DNA of 64,000 nt from Actinopolymorpha pittospori. Its GTDB lineage: Bacteria > Actinomycetota > Actinomycetes > Propionibacteriales > Actinopolymorphaceae. Shown here piece by piece: positions 42,987 through 52,991 of the stretch. The notes beneath the pieces are model-generated. The model ran no database searches, had not been told where the DNA came from, and worked only from the letters and a program-made list of their open reading frames with translations. Position numbers and translations under genes: made by a program. How positions within the stretch are numbered: position 1 is the first letter of the stretch; each line of letters starts with the position of its first letter. The stretch is taken from positions 5,642,001-5,706,000 of the forward strand of contig NZ_JADBEM010000001.1 of the NCBI RefSeq assembly GCF_014873875.1, written 5' to 3'.

Positions 42987-43090
42987 AATTCGCACCCTGA
43001 GCTCGGCAAGTCGGTAGAGACCTTCGCGCGTTTTCGCAGGTCAGAGGGTGCGCCCGGGAGGATTCGAACCTCCGACCATCGGATTAGAAG
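42987..43090. repeat. Attachment-site copy 3 (at the intact tRNA-Arg)
   Basis: Starts AATTCGCACCCTGAGCTCGG, runs through CCTTCGCGCGTTTTCGCAGG and the tRNA 3' half to GGATTAGAAG, where identity with copies 1 and 2 stops, at the anticodon. This places the crossover within the anticodon-to-3'-end half of the gene. Confidence 0.88.
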
Positions 43091-43121
43091 TCCGGTGCTC
43101 TATCCACTGAGCTACGGGCGC
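43049..43121 (-). tRNA. tRNA-Arg (anticodon UCU)
   Basis: 73 nt, complete cloverleaf on the reverse strand: acceptor GCGCCCG with CGGGCGC, D-arm GCTC...GAGC, anticodon loop CTTCTAA (anticodon TCT), T-arm GGAGG-TTCGAATC-CTCC and discriminator A. CCA is not encoded. One anticodon-stem pair (C-A) is unpaired. It is the integration site of both islands; the elements replace sequence 3' of the gene and keep it functional. Confidence 0.92.
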
Positions 43122-43218
43122 GAGTCTGCTGGATGGCCCCCGTTGGCGCCACCGCGCCACAGCGTAGTGGAGACCCTGCCAGATGCGGACACGGTAGGTA
43201 CCCCGCTGTGCCCGGTTT

Positions 43219-43254
43219 TTATCCACAAGTCCGGATTGAGGCGTTCTATCCACA
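43219..43254. promoter_or_regulatory. Two DnaA-box-like sites upstream of ssb
   Basis: TTATCCACA (43219-43227, consensus DnaA box) and CTATCCACA (43246-43254, one mismatch) lie 27 bp apart in the ssb promoter region, next to the tRNA. They could couple ssb expression to DnaA. Confidence 0.5.
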
Positions 43255-43329
43255 GCGCCTCGCGTGGTCGACCTCCGCCTGCACTGGCTCCGCCACTGTG
43301 GTGACCACAGCCACGAGAGAGGGTCGCCC

Positions 43330-43951
43330 ATGAACGAGACGATGATCAGCATCTCAGGCAACGTTGCCACGGATCTGCGGTTCGCGAGGTCTGACCGCGG
43401 TACGTCGCTCGTGTCATTCCGGCTGGCCTCGACACCCCGACGTTACGACCGTAGTCAGGGCGGCTGGGTCGACGGGAGGACCACCTACGTCACGGTGGTG
43501 TGCTGGCGCTCCCTCGCTGAGAACGTCGCGGCCAGCGTCCACAAGGGGGGACCCCGTCCTGGCCTTCGGACGGCTTCGCGTGGAGACGTGGGAGCGCGAC
43601 GGGCGGAGCGGGACGACGGTCGAGATCGACGCTCAAACAGTGGGACACGACCTGACGCGAGGTACGTCCGCGTTCCGCCGTGCCCGCCGGGAGCAGCGAG
43701 AGGTGAACTCCGACGCCTCGGCCGCGGAGGAGTTGGCGCGTAGCTGGGACGCCGAGCCAACCGAGGAGCAGGTGGCGGCGTCCTCCAAGATCACCGGGCC
43801 TTCGGGCGAGTCAGGAAGCACCGGTGATCTCGCAGATGTCGGCGTTTCGTCCGAGGAGGGCGCGCTGCCCACGCGCCCGCGAGCTGACGACCAAGGCCCC
43901 CTGGCCGTCGGCACCGCGACCTCGGACGACGCCGATCGGCGGGCCGCCTGA
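43330..43951 (+). pseudogene. ssb: Single-stranded DNA-binding protein, frameshift in a G6 run
   Basis: From the ATG at 43330 the OB fold begins MISISGNVATDLRFARSDRG and continues VSFRLASTPRRYDRSQGGWV, TTYVTVVCWRSLAENVAASV, HKG. A run of six G (43545-43550) then shifts the frame. Read with five G it continues DPVLAFGRLRVETWERDGRS, VEIDAQTVGHDLTRGTSAF, and an acidic disordered tail to 43951. The corrected protein is ~206 residues. Its G+tail layout suits an actinobacterial secondary SSB. The homopolymer makes a base-calling error as likely as a true mutation. Confidence 0.82.
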
Positions 43952-44150
43952 CCGGTCCGCCGGAGGTGCGGGGGGCCACGCGCCCCCGCGCCTCGACACT
44001 GCCGGGCGGCCTCCTCCCGCTCGCGGTGCTGCCCACCCCCGCCACGAGAGAGGGCAGGACGCCGCCCGGCAGTGACCACGCTTGCTCGGTGTTGCAGGAT
44101 AGGTAGTCGTCGTCTTGTTTTGTTCCCAACCCCCCTCAAGGTGGATCGAC

Positions 44151-45833
<1,683 letters not shown>

Positions 45834-45863
45834 GCGAACTGCTTTCTTGATCCGGCGTGCAGC

Positions 45864-45900
45864 GCACCTCGACCACCGAACGTGAAGGTGGTCGAGGTGC
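45864..45900. terminator. ettA terminator hairpin
   Basis: GCACCTCGACCACC (45864-45877) and GGTGGTCGAGGTGC (45887-45900) pair perfectly over 14 bp around a nine-base loop, 31 bp after the ettA stop and in front of the convergent marR gene. Confidence 0.8.
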
Positions 45901-45996
45901 CGCTTCTGTGGCGTGGGCAGTACGCGGCCGGTGTCGACAAGGATGTGCCCGCGGTGACGCTGCCCGGAGCGGTGTCGGTCACGTCTTCGGCGGCGG

Positions 45997-46527
45997 TCAG
46001 TCCGCGGTCGCGCTCTTCGTCGCAGCTGTCGTGGCGGCGTCTTCGGTCGCCGCTTCGGCTCGGTGCTTGCGGCAGGCTTGCACCTCGCGGGCTCCGACGG
46101 CCTCGAACACCCGTCCGACCACCTCGAAGTCCTCGTCGCTCACCAGATCGACCAGCCCGTCCCGCACGCCGGAGACATGGGTCGGCGCCACCTCAACAAG
46201 TCGGGCATATCCCGCCTCGGTGAGGCGGGCGAGCACGCCCCGGCGGTCGGAGGCGCAGGTGTCCCGCTCCACCATGCCGGCCGCCTCCATCCGGGCGATC
46301 GTGTGGGTGAGCCGGCTCCGCGAGTGGTTCACCGAGTCGGCGAGCTCGGCCATCCGGAGGGTGCGTTCGGGAGCCTCCGAGAGCCGCACCATGATCTCGT
46401 ACTCCGGCATCGACAGACCGAGTGCGCGCAGGTCACGGTCGAGCCGCTCCATAAGCCGCGCACTGCCCATGAGGTACGCCCGCCAGGCGCGCTGCTGGGA
46501 GGCGGTGAGCCACCTGGTCGTCTCCAT
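45997..46527 (-). CDS. MarR-family regulator
   Basis: 176 residues. Winged helix: LSMPEYEIMVRLSEAPERTL, MAELADSVNHSRSRLTHTIA, and the wing CASDRRGVLARLTEAGYARL. The C-terminal Ala/Thr tail is low complexity. It is divergent from the yceI gene, with two TTCAA/TTGAA dyads between them, so it probably represses both. Confidence 0.88.
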   Translation of the reverse strand: METTRWLTASQQRAWRAYLMGSARLMERLDRDLRALGLSMPEYEIMVRLSEAPERTLRMAELADSVNHSRSRLTHTIARMEAAGMVERDTCASDRRGVLARLTEAGYARLVEVAPTHVSGVRDGLVDLVSDEDFEVVGRVFEAVGAREVQACRKHRAEAATEDAATTAATKSATAD

Positions 46528-46549
46528 GAAGTCAGCCTACCCGGAATAG

Positions 46550-46599
46550 TTGACAGTTCAATCAGGTTGAAGCTAGCGTCCTTGAAGTTGAATCTTCAA
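46550..46599. promoter_or_regulatory. yceI promoter with two MarR-type dyads
   Basis: TTGACA at 46550-46555 and TAGCGT at 46574-46579 (18-bp spacing) can serve as -35/-10. TTCAA-N5-TTGAA (46557-46571) lies between them, and TTGAAG-N6-CTTCAA (46582-46599) just downstream. Binding of the neighbouring MarR protein to either would block transcription. Confidence 0.55.
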
Positions 46600-46626
46600 T
46601 TCCACCGCCTTTGTGGAGGTTTCACC

Positions 46627-47178
46627 ATGAGCAGCCCCACGACGACGCCGGACCTGACCAGTGGCATCTGGACCATCGACCCGGTCCACTCCGAGGTTGG
46701 CTTCACGATTCGTCACCTGATGAGCAAGGTCCGCGGTAACTTCCGCGAGTTCGAAGGCGCGCTGGAGGTCCCGGGCGACCCGGCGAAGTCCACGGTCACG
46801 GTCAACGTCTCCTTGGCGTCGCTCGACACCGGCAACCAGCAGCGTGACGACCACGTGCGTTCCGGCGACTTCCTCGAGATCGAGAAGTTCCCGACGATGA
46901 CGTTCGTCTCCACCGGTGTTCGCGGCGAGGGCGAGGAGTTCACGCTTCTCGGCGACCTTACCGTCAAGGGCGTCACCAACCCCGTCGAACTCGCCGCCGA
47001 GTTCCTCGGTGTGGCAGAGGACGCCTACGGCAACACCCGCGCGGGATTCGAAGCCTCGACGACGATCAACCGGAAGGACTTCGGCGTCGACGCCAACGTC
47101 CCGCTCGGTGGCGAGAAGTTCCTTATCGGCGACACCGTGACCGTGCAGATCAGCATTGAGGCGGTCCTGCAGAAGTAA
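46627..47178 (+). CDS. YceI-family polyisoprenoid-binding protein
   Basis: 183 residues. Lipocalin-like YceI pattern: GIWTIDPVHSEVGFTIRHLM, VRGNFREFEGALEV, QQRDDHVRSGDFLEIEKFPT, LTVKGVTNPVELAAEF and NRKDFGVDAN. No signal peptide, as in many actinobacterial members. Binds isoprenoid-like lipids and is often induced under MarR control. Confidence 0.92.
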   Translation: MSSPTTTPDLTSGIWTIDPVHSEVGFTIRHLMSKVRGNFREFEGALEVPGDPAKSTVTVNVSLASLDTGNQQRDDHVRSGDFLEIEKFPTMTFVSTGVRGEGEEFTLLGDLTVKGVTNPVELAAEFLGVAEDAYGNTRAGFEASTTINRKDFGVDANVPLGGEKFLIGDTVTVQISIEAVLQK

Positions 47179-47351
47179 GCAGCACACATTGGCGGTAGGC
47201 GAACCTGACAGGGGGCCGCGACCTCGGGTCGTGGCCGCCTGGTCGTTTCGGGGCGTCAGCGTCGGTCGGTGGTCACGTCCGCCGCTGCCCGCGAGGTGGC
47301 CACGTACCCCACCCCGACCGGTCGACGATCCCTGCCTGAGAGGATCGCCAC

Positions 47352-47765
47352 GTGAGTCGATTCGTCTTTCCCTGCCCGCTGCGCTGGTCCGACATGGACG
47401 CCTACGGCCACGTGAACAACGTGAGCTTCGTCCGCTACCTCGAAGACGCCCGGGTGGCGTTGTTCTTCGAAGGGGCCAAGGAGGCAGGCGTCACCACCTT
47501 CGAGGGAGAACTCGTCGTGGTGCGGCACGAGATCGACTACCGGCGTCCGTTGCTGTTTCGTCCTGAGCCGATCATCGTCGAGACCTGGGTGACCGGGATC
47601 CGGAACTCGTCGTGTTCGCTCAGCTATGAGTTGCGGGACGAGGACACGACCTTCGCCACCGCACAGAGTGTCCTCGCCGCGTACGACGCGAAGGCCGATC
47701 ATGCCCGGCGGCTCAGCGCGGACGAGCGGACCTGGCTCGAGAAGTTCCGCGACGACGCGAGCTGA
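47352..47765 (+). CDS. Acyl-CoA thioesterase, hot-dog fold (4HBT/FadM type)
   Basis: 137 residues from a GTG. The catalytic region LRWSDMDAYGHVNNVSFVRY carries the Asp of the D-x-G-HVNN motif, followed by VVVRHEIDYRRPLLFR and ETWVTGIRNSSCSLSYEL. Matches YbgC/FadM-like thioesterases that hydrolyse acyl-CoA. Often found near ettA in actinobacteria. Confidence 0.9.
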   Translation: MSRFVFPCPLRWSDMDAYGHVNNVSFVRYLEDARVALFFEGAKEAGVTTFEGELVVVRHEIDYRRPLLFRPEPIIVETWVTGIRNSSCSLSYELRDEDTTFATAQSVLAAYDAKADHARRLSADERTWLEKFRDDAS

Positions 47766-47842
47766 GGAGTGCTCGTCCGGTTGCCCTGGCCGAGGCACCA
47801 GCCACGAGGCCGCGCGCGGACTCCCGCGACGAGCAGTCCCGG

Positions 47843-48502
47843 CTACTTCTCGATTTCGGGCTTGGAGCCCTTGCTCCCGTTCCCCTTGCGCTTGACCTCG
47901 ACGCCACCCCAGAACGCCAGCCCGGTGACCCGGACCGTCAGTTGGCCGGGGACCGGCTCGACGTGGTAGCTGTGATCGTCGAATCCGCCCATGATGCCGA
48001 CGCCGTCGACCACCACCGCGACGTCCTCCGGCACGATGATCTCGATCCCGCCCATCACAGCGAAGGCGCGGATCGTGACCTCCCGCTGTGTGAAGCGAGC
48101 GGAACGAAGGTCGATCTGGACGCCGCCCATGAAGGCGACGGTGGTGTAGGCCGGAGGCACGAGCCAGGCCCCGCGCCGGGTCGCCCCCGACAGCACGGCG
48201 ACCGAGAACGCGTGGCGCGCCGTACCGCCGGTCACCCGGTCGTTCGATGCCACCGCCTTCGGCGTGGGGGCCGTCCGGGCGAGGGCGGCGGAAGCGGCGA
48301 AGTCGGCCGGAAGGTCGCTGGTGAAGCGCTCCAGGTCGGCGTAGGTCTTGGCCGCGAACACCCCGTCGAGGCGCTCGTCGAGCTCCTCGAGGGTGAGGCG
48401 ACCCTCGCCCGCGGCGTCACGGAGGACCTCGGCGATCCGCTGACGGTCAGCGTCCGAAGCGCGGACGTGACTCGCGTCGGTGGGTTCGGGAAGCTGGCTC
48501 AC
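47843..48502 (-). CDS. DUF1707 domain membrane-associated protein
   Basis: 219 residues from the GTG at 48502 (frame open further, but the DUF1707 domain begins there: HVRASDADRQRIAEVLRDAA, EGRLTLEELDERLDGVFAAK). The C-terminal half has a beta-rich repeat region (AFMGGVQIDLRSARF, FAVMGGIEIIVPEDVAVVVD, LAFWGGVEVKRKG) like the LiaF/DUF2154 cell-wall-sensor fold. Probably a cell-envelope stress protein of actinobacteria. Confidence 0.82.
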   Translation of the reverse strand: MSQLPEPTDASHVRASDADRQRIAEVLRDAAGEGRLTLEELDERLDGVFAAKTYADLERFTSDLPADFAASAALARTAPTPKAVASNDRVTGGTARHAFSVAVLSGATRRGAWLVPPAYTTVAFMGGVQIDLRSARFTQREVTIRAFAVMGGIEIIVPEDVAVVVDGVGIMGGFDDHSYHVEPVPGQLTVRVTGLAFWGGVEVKRKGNGSKGSKPEIEK

Positions 48503-48938
48503 AGCGGCAAGTTTAGGGGTTCGCCGTCGCCACGGGCGGGACGAATACGCGCGAACGCGGGCGGTGTCCAGGGCACCAGGTCTCGGGTCGACCACGGTCC
48601 CCGCTCGACGCCGGTCCGGGCGGTCGGACCGTAGCCCGGTCGGACCGGTGCGCGGGTTGGGCCGCCCGTCATCGGGATGGCGCCTCGTCGCCGCCGTGGG
48701 ACGTCTGCCGGCTCCCTCGTCCGGTTTCGGATAGTGCCAGTGACGCGACACGGCGTACGGGGCGGTCTCGCCGGCCCAGGCCGGCGTAGTCTAGTGGCGA
48801 GAAAGCGCTTACCTTATGTGCCGTCCTTCCGCCACGTGGGCTCGGCAGCTGTGGGTCCAGCCTGGGCGATCGCGATGACTCGGCACGGCACGATGCCGGT
48901 GACAGTGCCTCGCACGACCTTCCTCGAGAGGAGCCCAG
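48503..48938. other. 436-bp intergenic region with a LacI-type operator
   Basis: No gene supported. GAAAGCGCTTA at 48801-48811, with the AAGCGCTT palindrome, is the classic LacI/CcpA-type operator core, 128 bp upstream of the oxidoreductase. GAGAGGAG just before the ATG at 48939 is its ribosome site. Confidence 0.5.
48801..48811. promoter_or_regulatory. LacI-family operator-like palindrome
   Basis: GAAAGCGCTTA contains the central CG palindrome AAGCGCTT. Such sites control sugar-catabolic genes in actinobacteria; here it would control the oxidoreductase. Confidence 0.5.
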
Positions 48939-50324
48939 ATGACCACGCAACAACCGTCCACACAGGGAAACGACGCCGAGGCGGATTCGCCGTCGGATGG
49001 CGTCCAGGGGCGGAAGCGGTACGCCGTGGTCGGGCTCGGCTCGCGCTCCCGGATGTTCACCACGGCCCTCCTCACCGACTACCGCGAGCACGGTGAGCTC
49101 GTCGGTCTGTGTGACCTCAACCGGACCCGGATGAGCTACCAGAACAAGACGTTCGGCGACACCCACGGTGCCGGACCGATCCCGACGTACGGTGCCGACG
49201 AGTTCGTCCGGATGCTCGAGGAGCAGCGGGTCGACGTCGTGATCGTGACGACCGTCGACCGCACCCACGACCACTACATCGTGACCGCGATGGAGCACGG
49301 CTGCGACGTGATCAGCGAGAAGCCGCTGACCACCGACGAGCAGAAGTGTCAGCGGATCCTTGACACCCAGGCCCGCACCGGTCGCAAGCTCACGGTCTCC
49401 TTCAACTACCGGTACGCACCGCGTAACTCGGCGGTGAAGGACCTCATCCAGTCCGGTGCGATCGGCGATGTGCTGTCGGTCCACTTCGAGTGGGTCCTTG
49501 ACACCCGGCACGGCGCTGACTACTTCCGCCGCTGGCACCGCGACAAGCGCAACTCCGGCGGCCTGATGATCCACAAGGCGAGCCACCACTTCGACCTGGT
49601 CAACTGGTGGCTCGGTGCGACGCCGGAGACGGTGTTCGGGTTCGGCGGCCTGCGCTTCTACGGTCGGGACAACGCGGAGAGCCGGGGCCAGGCGGTCCGC
49701 TCCTACCGCAGTCACGGCAGCCCCGACCTCGGGTCCGACCCGTGGGCCATCGACCTCGCCGGCGACGCCACGCTGCGGTCCCTCTACCTCGACGCCGAGC
49801 ACGAGGACGGCTACATCCGCGACCGCAACGTCTTCACCGACGGCATCAGCATCGAGGACGACATGGCCGTCCTGGTGCGCTATCAGACCGGCGCGACGAT
49901 GACCTACCACCTCACGGCGTACTCGCCGTGGGAGGGCTACCGCGTCATGTTCAACGGCACCAAGGGACGGCTCGAACTCGACGTGGAGGAACGCTCCTAC
50001 GTCAGCGGCGCCGCCCACGACCCCAACAAGCCCGGACGGACGGCGGCCAAGCCGATCGACACCGCCCGGCTCACCCTGCGTCCGCTCTGGGACGTCCCGC
50101 AGCCCGTCACCGTGGAGGAGGGCAGCGGCGGCCACGGCGGTGGGGACCGGCGGCTGCTGGCCGACCTGCTGGGACCCGAGCAGGAGCCCGACCCGCTCGG
50201 TCGCGGGGCCAGCCACGTCGACGGTGCGTTCGCGATGCTCGTCGGTGCCGCGGCGAACCGGTCGTTCGCATCCGGCAGCCCGGTCCGCATCAAGGACCTC
50301 GTGACCTTCCCCACCTCCGGCTGA
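48939..50324 (+). CDS. Gfo/Idh/MocA-family oxidoreductase
   Basis: 461 residues. NAD(P)-binding Rossmann motif RYAVVGLGSRSRMF near residue 28, the conserved EKP of the active site (CDVISEKPLTTDE, catalytic Lys) and GGLMIHKASHHFDLVNWWLG (catalytic His). Typical of sugar or inositol dehydrogenases. It is convergent with a GH95 glycosidase and shares a terminator with it; with the LacI-type operator, a role in glycan sugar oxidation is likely. Confidence 0.9.
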   Translation: MTTQQPSTQGNDAEADSPSDGVQGRKRYAVVGLGSRSRMFTTALLTDYREHGELVGLCDLNRTRMSYQNKTFGDTHGAGPIPTYGADEFVRMLEEQRVDVVIVTTVDRTHDHYIVTAMEHGCDVISEKPLTTDEQKCQRILDTQARTGRKLTVSFNYRYAPRNSAVKDLIQSGAIGDVLSVHFEWVLDTRHGADYFRRWHRDKRNSGGLMIHKASHHFDLVNWWLGATPETVFGFGGLRFYGRDNAESRGQAVRSYRSHGSPDLGSDPWAIDLAGDATLRSLYLDAEHEDGYIRDRNVFTDGISIEDDMAVLVRYQTGATMTYHLTAYSPWEGYRVMFNGTKGRLELDVEERSYVSGAAHDPNKPGRTAAKPIDTARLTLRPLWDVPQPVTVEEGSGGHGGGDRRLLADLLGPEQEPDPLGRGASHVDGAFAMLVGAAANRSFASGSPVRIKDLVTFPTSG

Positions 50325-50339
50325 GGACGAACCCACACC

Positions 50340-50388
50340 TGACACGGTGGACCCGGCGGCGGCTTCTCGCCCCGGGTCCACCGTGTCA
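50340..50388. terminator. Bidirectional terminator
   Basis: TGACACGGTGGACCCGG (50340-50356) pairs with CCGGGTCCACCGTGTCA (50372-50388), 17 bp perfect, between the convergent oxidoreductase and GH95 genes. Confidence 0.85.
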
Positions 50389-50422
50389 CTGGGCTGGGAG
50401 CCGCCGCCCAGGCTGGTGCGCG

Positions 50423-52825
50423 TCAGTGCCGTCTGGCGGAGGCGCGGTAGTGGTGGCCGGCCTGCGCGGTGAAGGCGATGGTGTCGTCGGAGTCGCAGCG
50501 GGTGTGCTCGACGGGTTCGCTGGTGCTCTGGTCGAGCAGGGCGTACGGCGTCGCGAAGAGGTCACCGGTGACCCGCAGCACACCGGTTCTGCCCGGCACC
50601 AGGTCGATCCGTATGGCATGGGTGTCGGCCCAGGTGATGTCGAGCGTGACGTCGCCACGCGCCCGGAGTCCGGCGACCTGTCCGCCCGCCCAGACGGCGG
50701 GAAGGGCCGGGAGGACGTGGATGGAGGCGACGCCGCCGTCCAGCCGGCTCTGGACGAGGAGTTCGGCGATCCCGGCGGTGGCGCCGAAGTTGCCGTCGAT
50801 CTGGAACGGCGGATGCGTGTCCCACAGGTTGGGCAGCGTCGAGTGCCGGAGCAACTCCTGCAGCATCAGGTGGGCGTGGTCGCCGTCGTGCAGTCGCGCC
50901 CAGAAGTTGATCTTCCAGGCCTTGCTCCAGCCGGTGCCGCCGTCGCCGCGGGCCCGCAGGGAGACCTGTGCGGCCTTGGCGAGTTCGGGGGTGTCGAGCG
51001 GCGACACCTGTGCGCCCGGATGTAGCGCGTACAGGTGGGAGACGTGCCGGTGGTCGTCGGTGGTGTCGTCGAGGTCGGCCTTCCACTCCTGCAACTGCCC
51101 CCACGAGCCGATCCGTAGCCCCGGATCGAGGCGCTCGCGCGTGTCAACCATTCGTTGACGCAGCCGGGGGTCGTCGTCGAGCACCACGCTGGCGGCGATC
51201 GTGTTGGAGAGGAGGTCCCACACGATCTGCTGGGACATGGCGGCAGCCGCGGTCACCGGCCCGTGCTCGGGGGAGTAGCTCGGCGACACGACCAGGGTGC
51301 CGTCGGCCGGGTCCTCGACCAGGAAGTCGAGCCAGAAGCGCACCGCCTCCACCATGACCGGGTAGGCACGTTCGCGCAGATAACCGACGTCGCCGCTGAA
51401 CTCGTAGTGCTCCCACAGGTGGCGGCACAGCCAGGCCGCCGCCTCGGGGAACCAGAACGAGGTGGCGTACTGGCGTACGCCGTTGAAGCCCCAGATGTTG
51501 GTCTGGTTCTGGACCACCCAGCCGTCGACTCCGCAGATGGTCCTCGCCGCCTCGCGCCCGGGCGGCACCATCGCCTCGATGTAGTCGACCAGCGGACCGA
51601 CGGTCTCGGCGAGGTGGGTGGGTTCGGCCGGCCAGTAGTTCATCTGCAGGTTGATGTTGACGTGGTAGTCACTCGACCAGGGCGGGGTGGTGGAGGCGTT
51701 CCAGATGCCCTGCAGATTGGCCGGCAGCGAGCCTGGGCGGGAGGAGGCGATGAGGAGGTAGCGACCGTACTGGAAGAACATCGCCTCCAGCGCCCGACTG
51801 TCCGGCCCAACCCCGTCGTAACGGGCGAGGAGTTCGTCGGTGGGCAGGGCCAGGCTGGCGGGCTGGCCGATGTCGAGATGGACGCGGCCCATCAGGCCGG
51901 CGTGGTCGGCGATGTGTGCCGCCCGCAGGTGTGCATAGGGCTGCGCCGCGGCGGCGTTGACACGGCGGGTCAGCGGGCGGTGCGGGTCGCGGCCGCGGTA
52001 GTGCGGATAGCTGGGGGAGTAGTCGGTGCCGGCGCAGAAGATCACCGTGGCGGCGTAGGCGTCGCGCACGGAGACGGTGTCCTCGCCGTCGTAGAGGAAA
52101 CCGTCCTCGGCGATGACGAGCACCTGTCCCTCGTAGGTGAGTCCGTTGTCGGGAAGCGTGCCCCGGACGGTGATCCGGCCGTTGTGGACGTGGACGCGGG
52201 GGTCCGGGTGCGGAGTTCTGAAGCGCACTGTCAAGGACAACTTGCGCGGCTCGCTGGCCTGGAACCGCGTCGCGATCACGCCGGCGGGATGGCTCGCGAT
52301 GTGCTCGCGGGAGAAGTGCGTACCGTCCAGGTGGTAGTCGACGCGGGCGACGCCCTCGGACAGGCTGAGTTCGCGGCGGTAGCCCTTCGGCGCCGAGCCG
52401 GGATCGTGCAGGTCGAAGTGGAGTTCGCCGAACGGCTGGTAGGCACCGAAGGCGGTGTCGTACTGGCCCAAGCGTTCGGCGAGCCACTCCGGTGCCAGGT
52501 GCTCACCGGCGGCGATCCTGCGACGTACGTCGTCGAGCACACCCGTACGGGGGTAGTCCCACAGGCCGTAGCGGTAGGCGCGACCGCCTTCGAACGCGCC
52601 AGGGCCGCCTGTCCACAACGTCTTCTCGTTGAGCAGGAGGCGTTCGGATGCCACGCCACCGAAGACGGACGCGGCGAGCGTGCCGTTTCCGATCGGCAGG
52701 GCTTCGCGTTCCCAGTCACTGGCAGGCGCGTCGTACCACAGCGTCAGGTTGTCGGCGGTCTCGGGAAGCGACGTCGATCCTCGGAAGGGTGGCAGGTGGT
52801 CGGCAGGCGATCGTGGGAACGTGAT
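50423..52825 (-). CDS. Glycoside hydrolase family 95 (alpha-L-fucosidase/galactosidase type), apparent ATC start
   Basis: About 800 residues. The N-terminal beta domain ([20 protein letters not shown] plus [12 protein letters not shown]) and the (alpha/alpha)6 barrel with [32 protein letters not shown] and [19 protein letters not shown] are GH95 hallmarks. No signal peptide is evident. An in-frame GTG at 52654 would remove ~57 residues of conserved sequence. An AGGAGG at 52832-52837 lies six bases before ATC at 52825, in frame with everything, so ATC (or a mutated ATG) is the likely start. Neighbouring GH13 and MocA genes point to glycan degradation. Confidence 0.85.
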   Translation of the reverse strand: MTFPRSPADHLPPFRGSTSLPETADNLTLWYDAPASDWEREALPIGNGTLAASVFGGVASERLLLNEKTLWTGGPGAFEGGRAYRYGLWDYPRTGVLDDVRRRIAAGEHLAPEWLAERLGQYDTAFGAYQPFGELHFDLHDPGSAPKGYRRELSLSEGVARVDYHLDGTHFSREHIASHPAGVIATRFQASEPRKLSLTVRFRTPHPDPRVHVHNGRITVRGTLPDNGLTYEGQVLVIAEDGFLYDGEDTVSVRDAYAATVIFCAGTDYSPSYPHYRGRDPHRPLTRRVNAAAAQPYAHLRAAHIADHAGLMGRVHLDIGQPASLALPTDELLARYDGVGPDSRALEAMFFQYGRYLLIASSRPGSLPANLQGIWNASTTPPWSSDYHVNINLQMNYWPAEPTHLAETVGPLVDYIEAMVPPGREAARTICGVDGWVVQNQTNIWGFNGVRQYATSFWFPEAAAWLCRHLWEHYEFSGDVGYLRERAYPVMVEAVRFWLDFLVEDPADGTLVVSPSYSPEHGPVTAAAAMSQQIVWDLLSNTIAASVVLDDDPRLRQRMVDTRERLDPGLRIGSWGQLQEWKADLDDTTDDHRHVSHLYALHPGAQVSPLDTPELAKAAQVSLRARGDGGTGWSKAWKINFWARLHDGDHAHLMLQELLRHSTLPNLWDTHPPFQIDGNFGATAGIAELLVQSRLDGGVASIHVLPALPAVWAGGQVAGLRARGDVTLDITWADTHAIRIDLVPGRTGVLRVTGDLFATPYALLDQSTSEPVEHTRCDSDDTIAFTAQAGHHYRASARRH

Positions 52826-52991
52826 GGCGAGCCTCCTGACGAGTGAGTCGGGAACGGGCTCGTACTGGGACTTGATCGTACATCTGAGATTTCTGTCGTG
52901 TCAGCGAGACAACTTCGTCCGCGATGGACGAATGAGGACACGCTGACGCCGACAGACCAATGTCCCAAGGCGTACTTGCAAAATTGCGGGG

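Larger units (their letters stand above)
13344..43090. mobile_element. Island B: AICE-like integrative conjugative element at tRNA-Arg
   Basis: Lies between att copies 2 and 3. It has the gene set of actinomycete integrative and conjugative elements: GntR-type regulator (42.1 kb), replication-initiator-like gene (40.5 kb), FtsK-like translocase (37.4 kb), small membrane and accessory genes (34.8-37.3 kb) and a WhiB protein. Cargo fills 13.6-33.8 kb. The integrase is reduced to a fragment beside the right att, so the element looks unable to excise by itself. Confidence 0.75.

Noticed and set aside
51155-52846. A forward open frame of 563 codons opposite GH95
   Set aside because: Antisense shadow of a recognised glycosidase.
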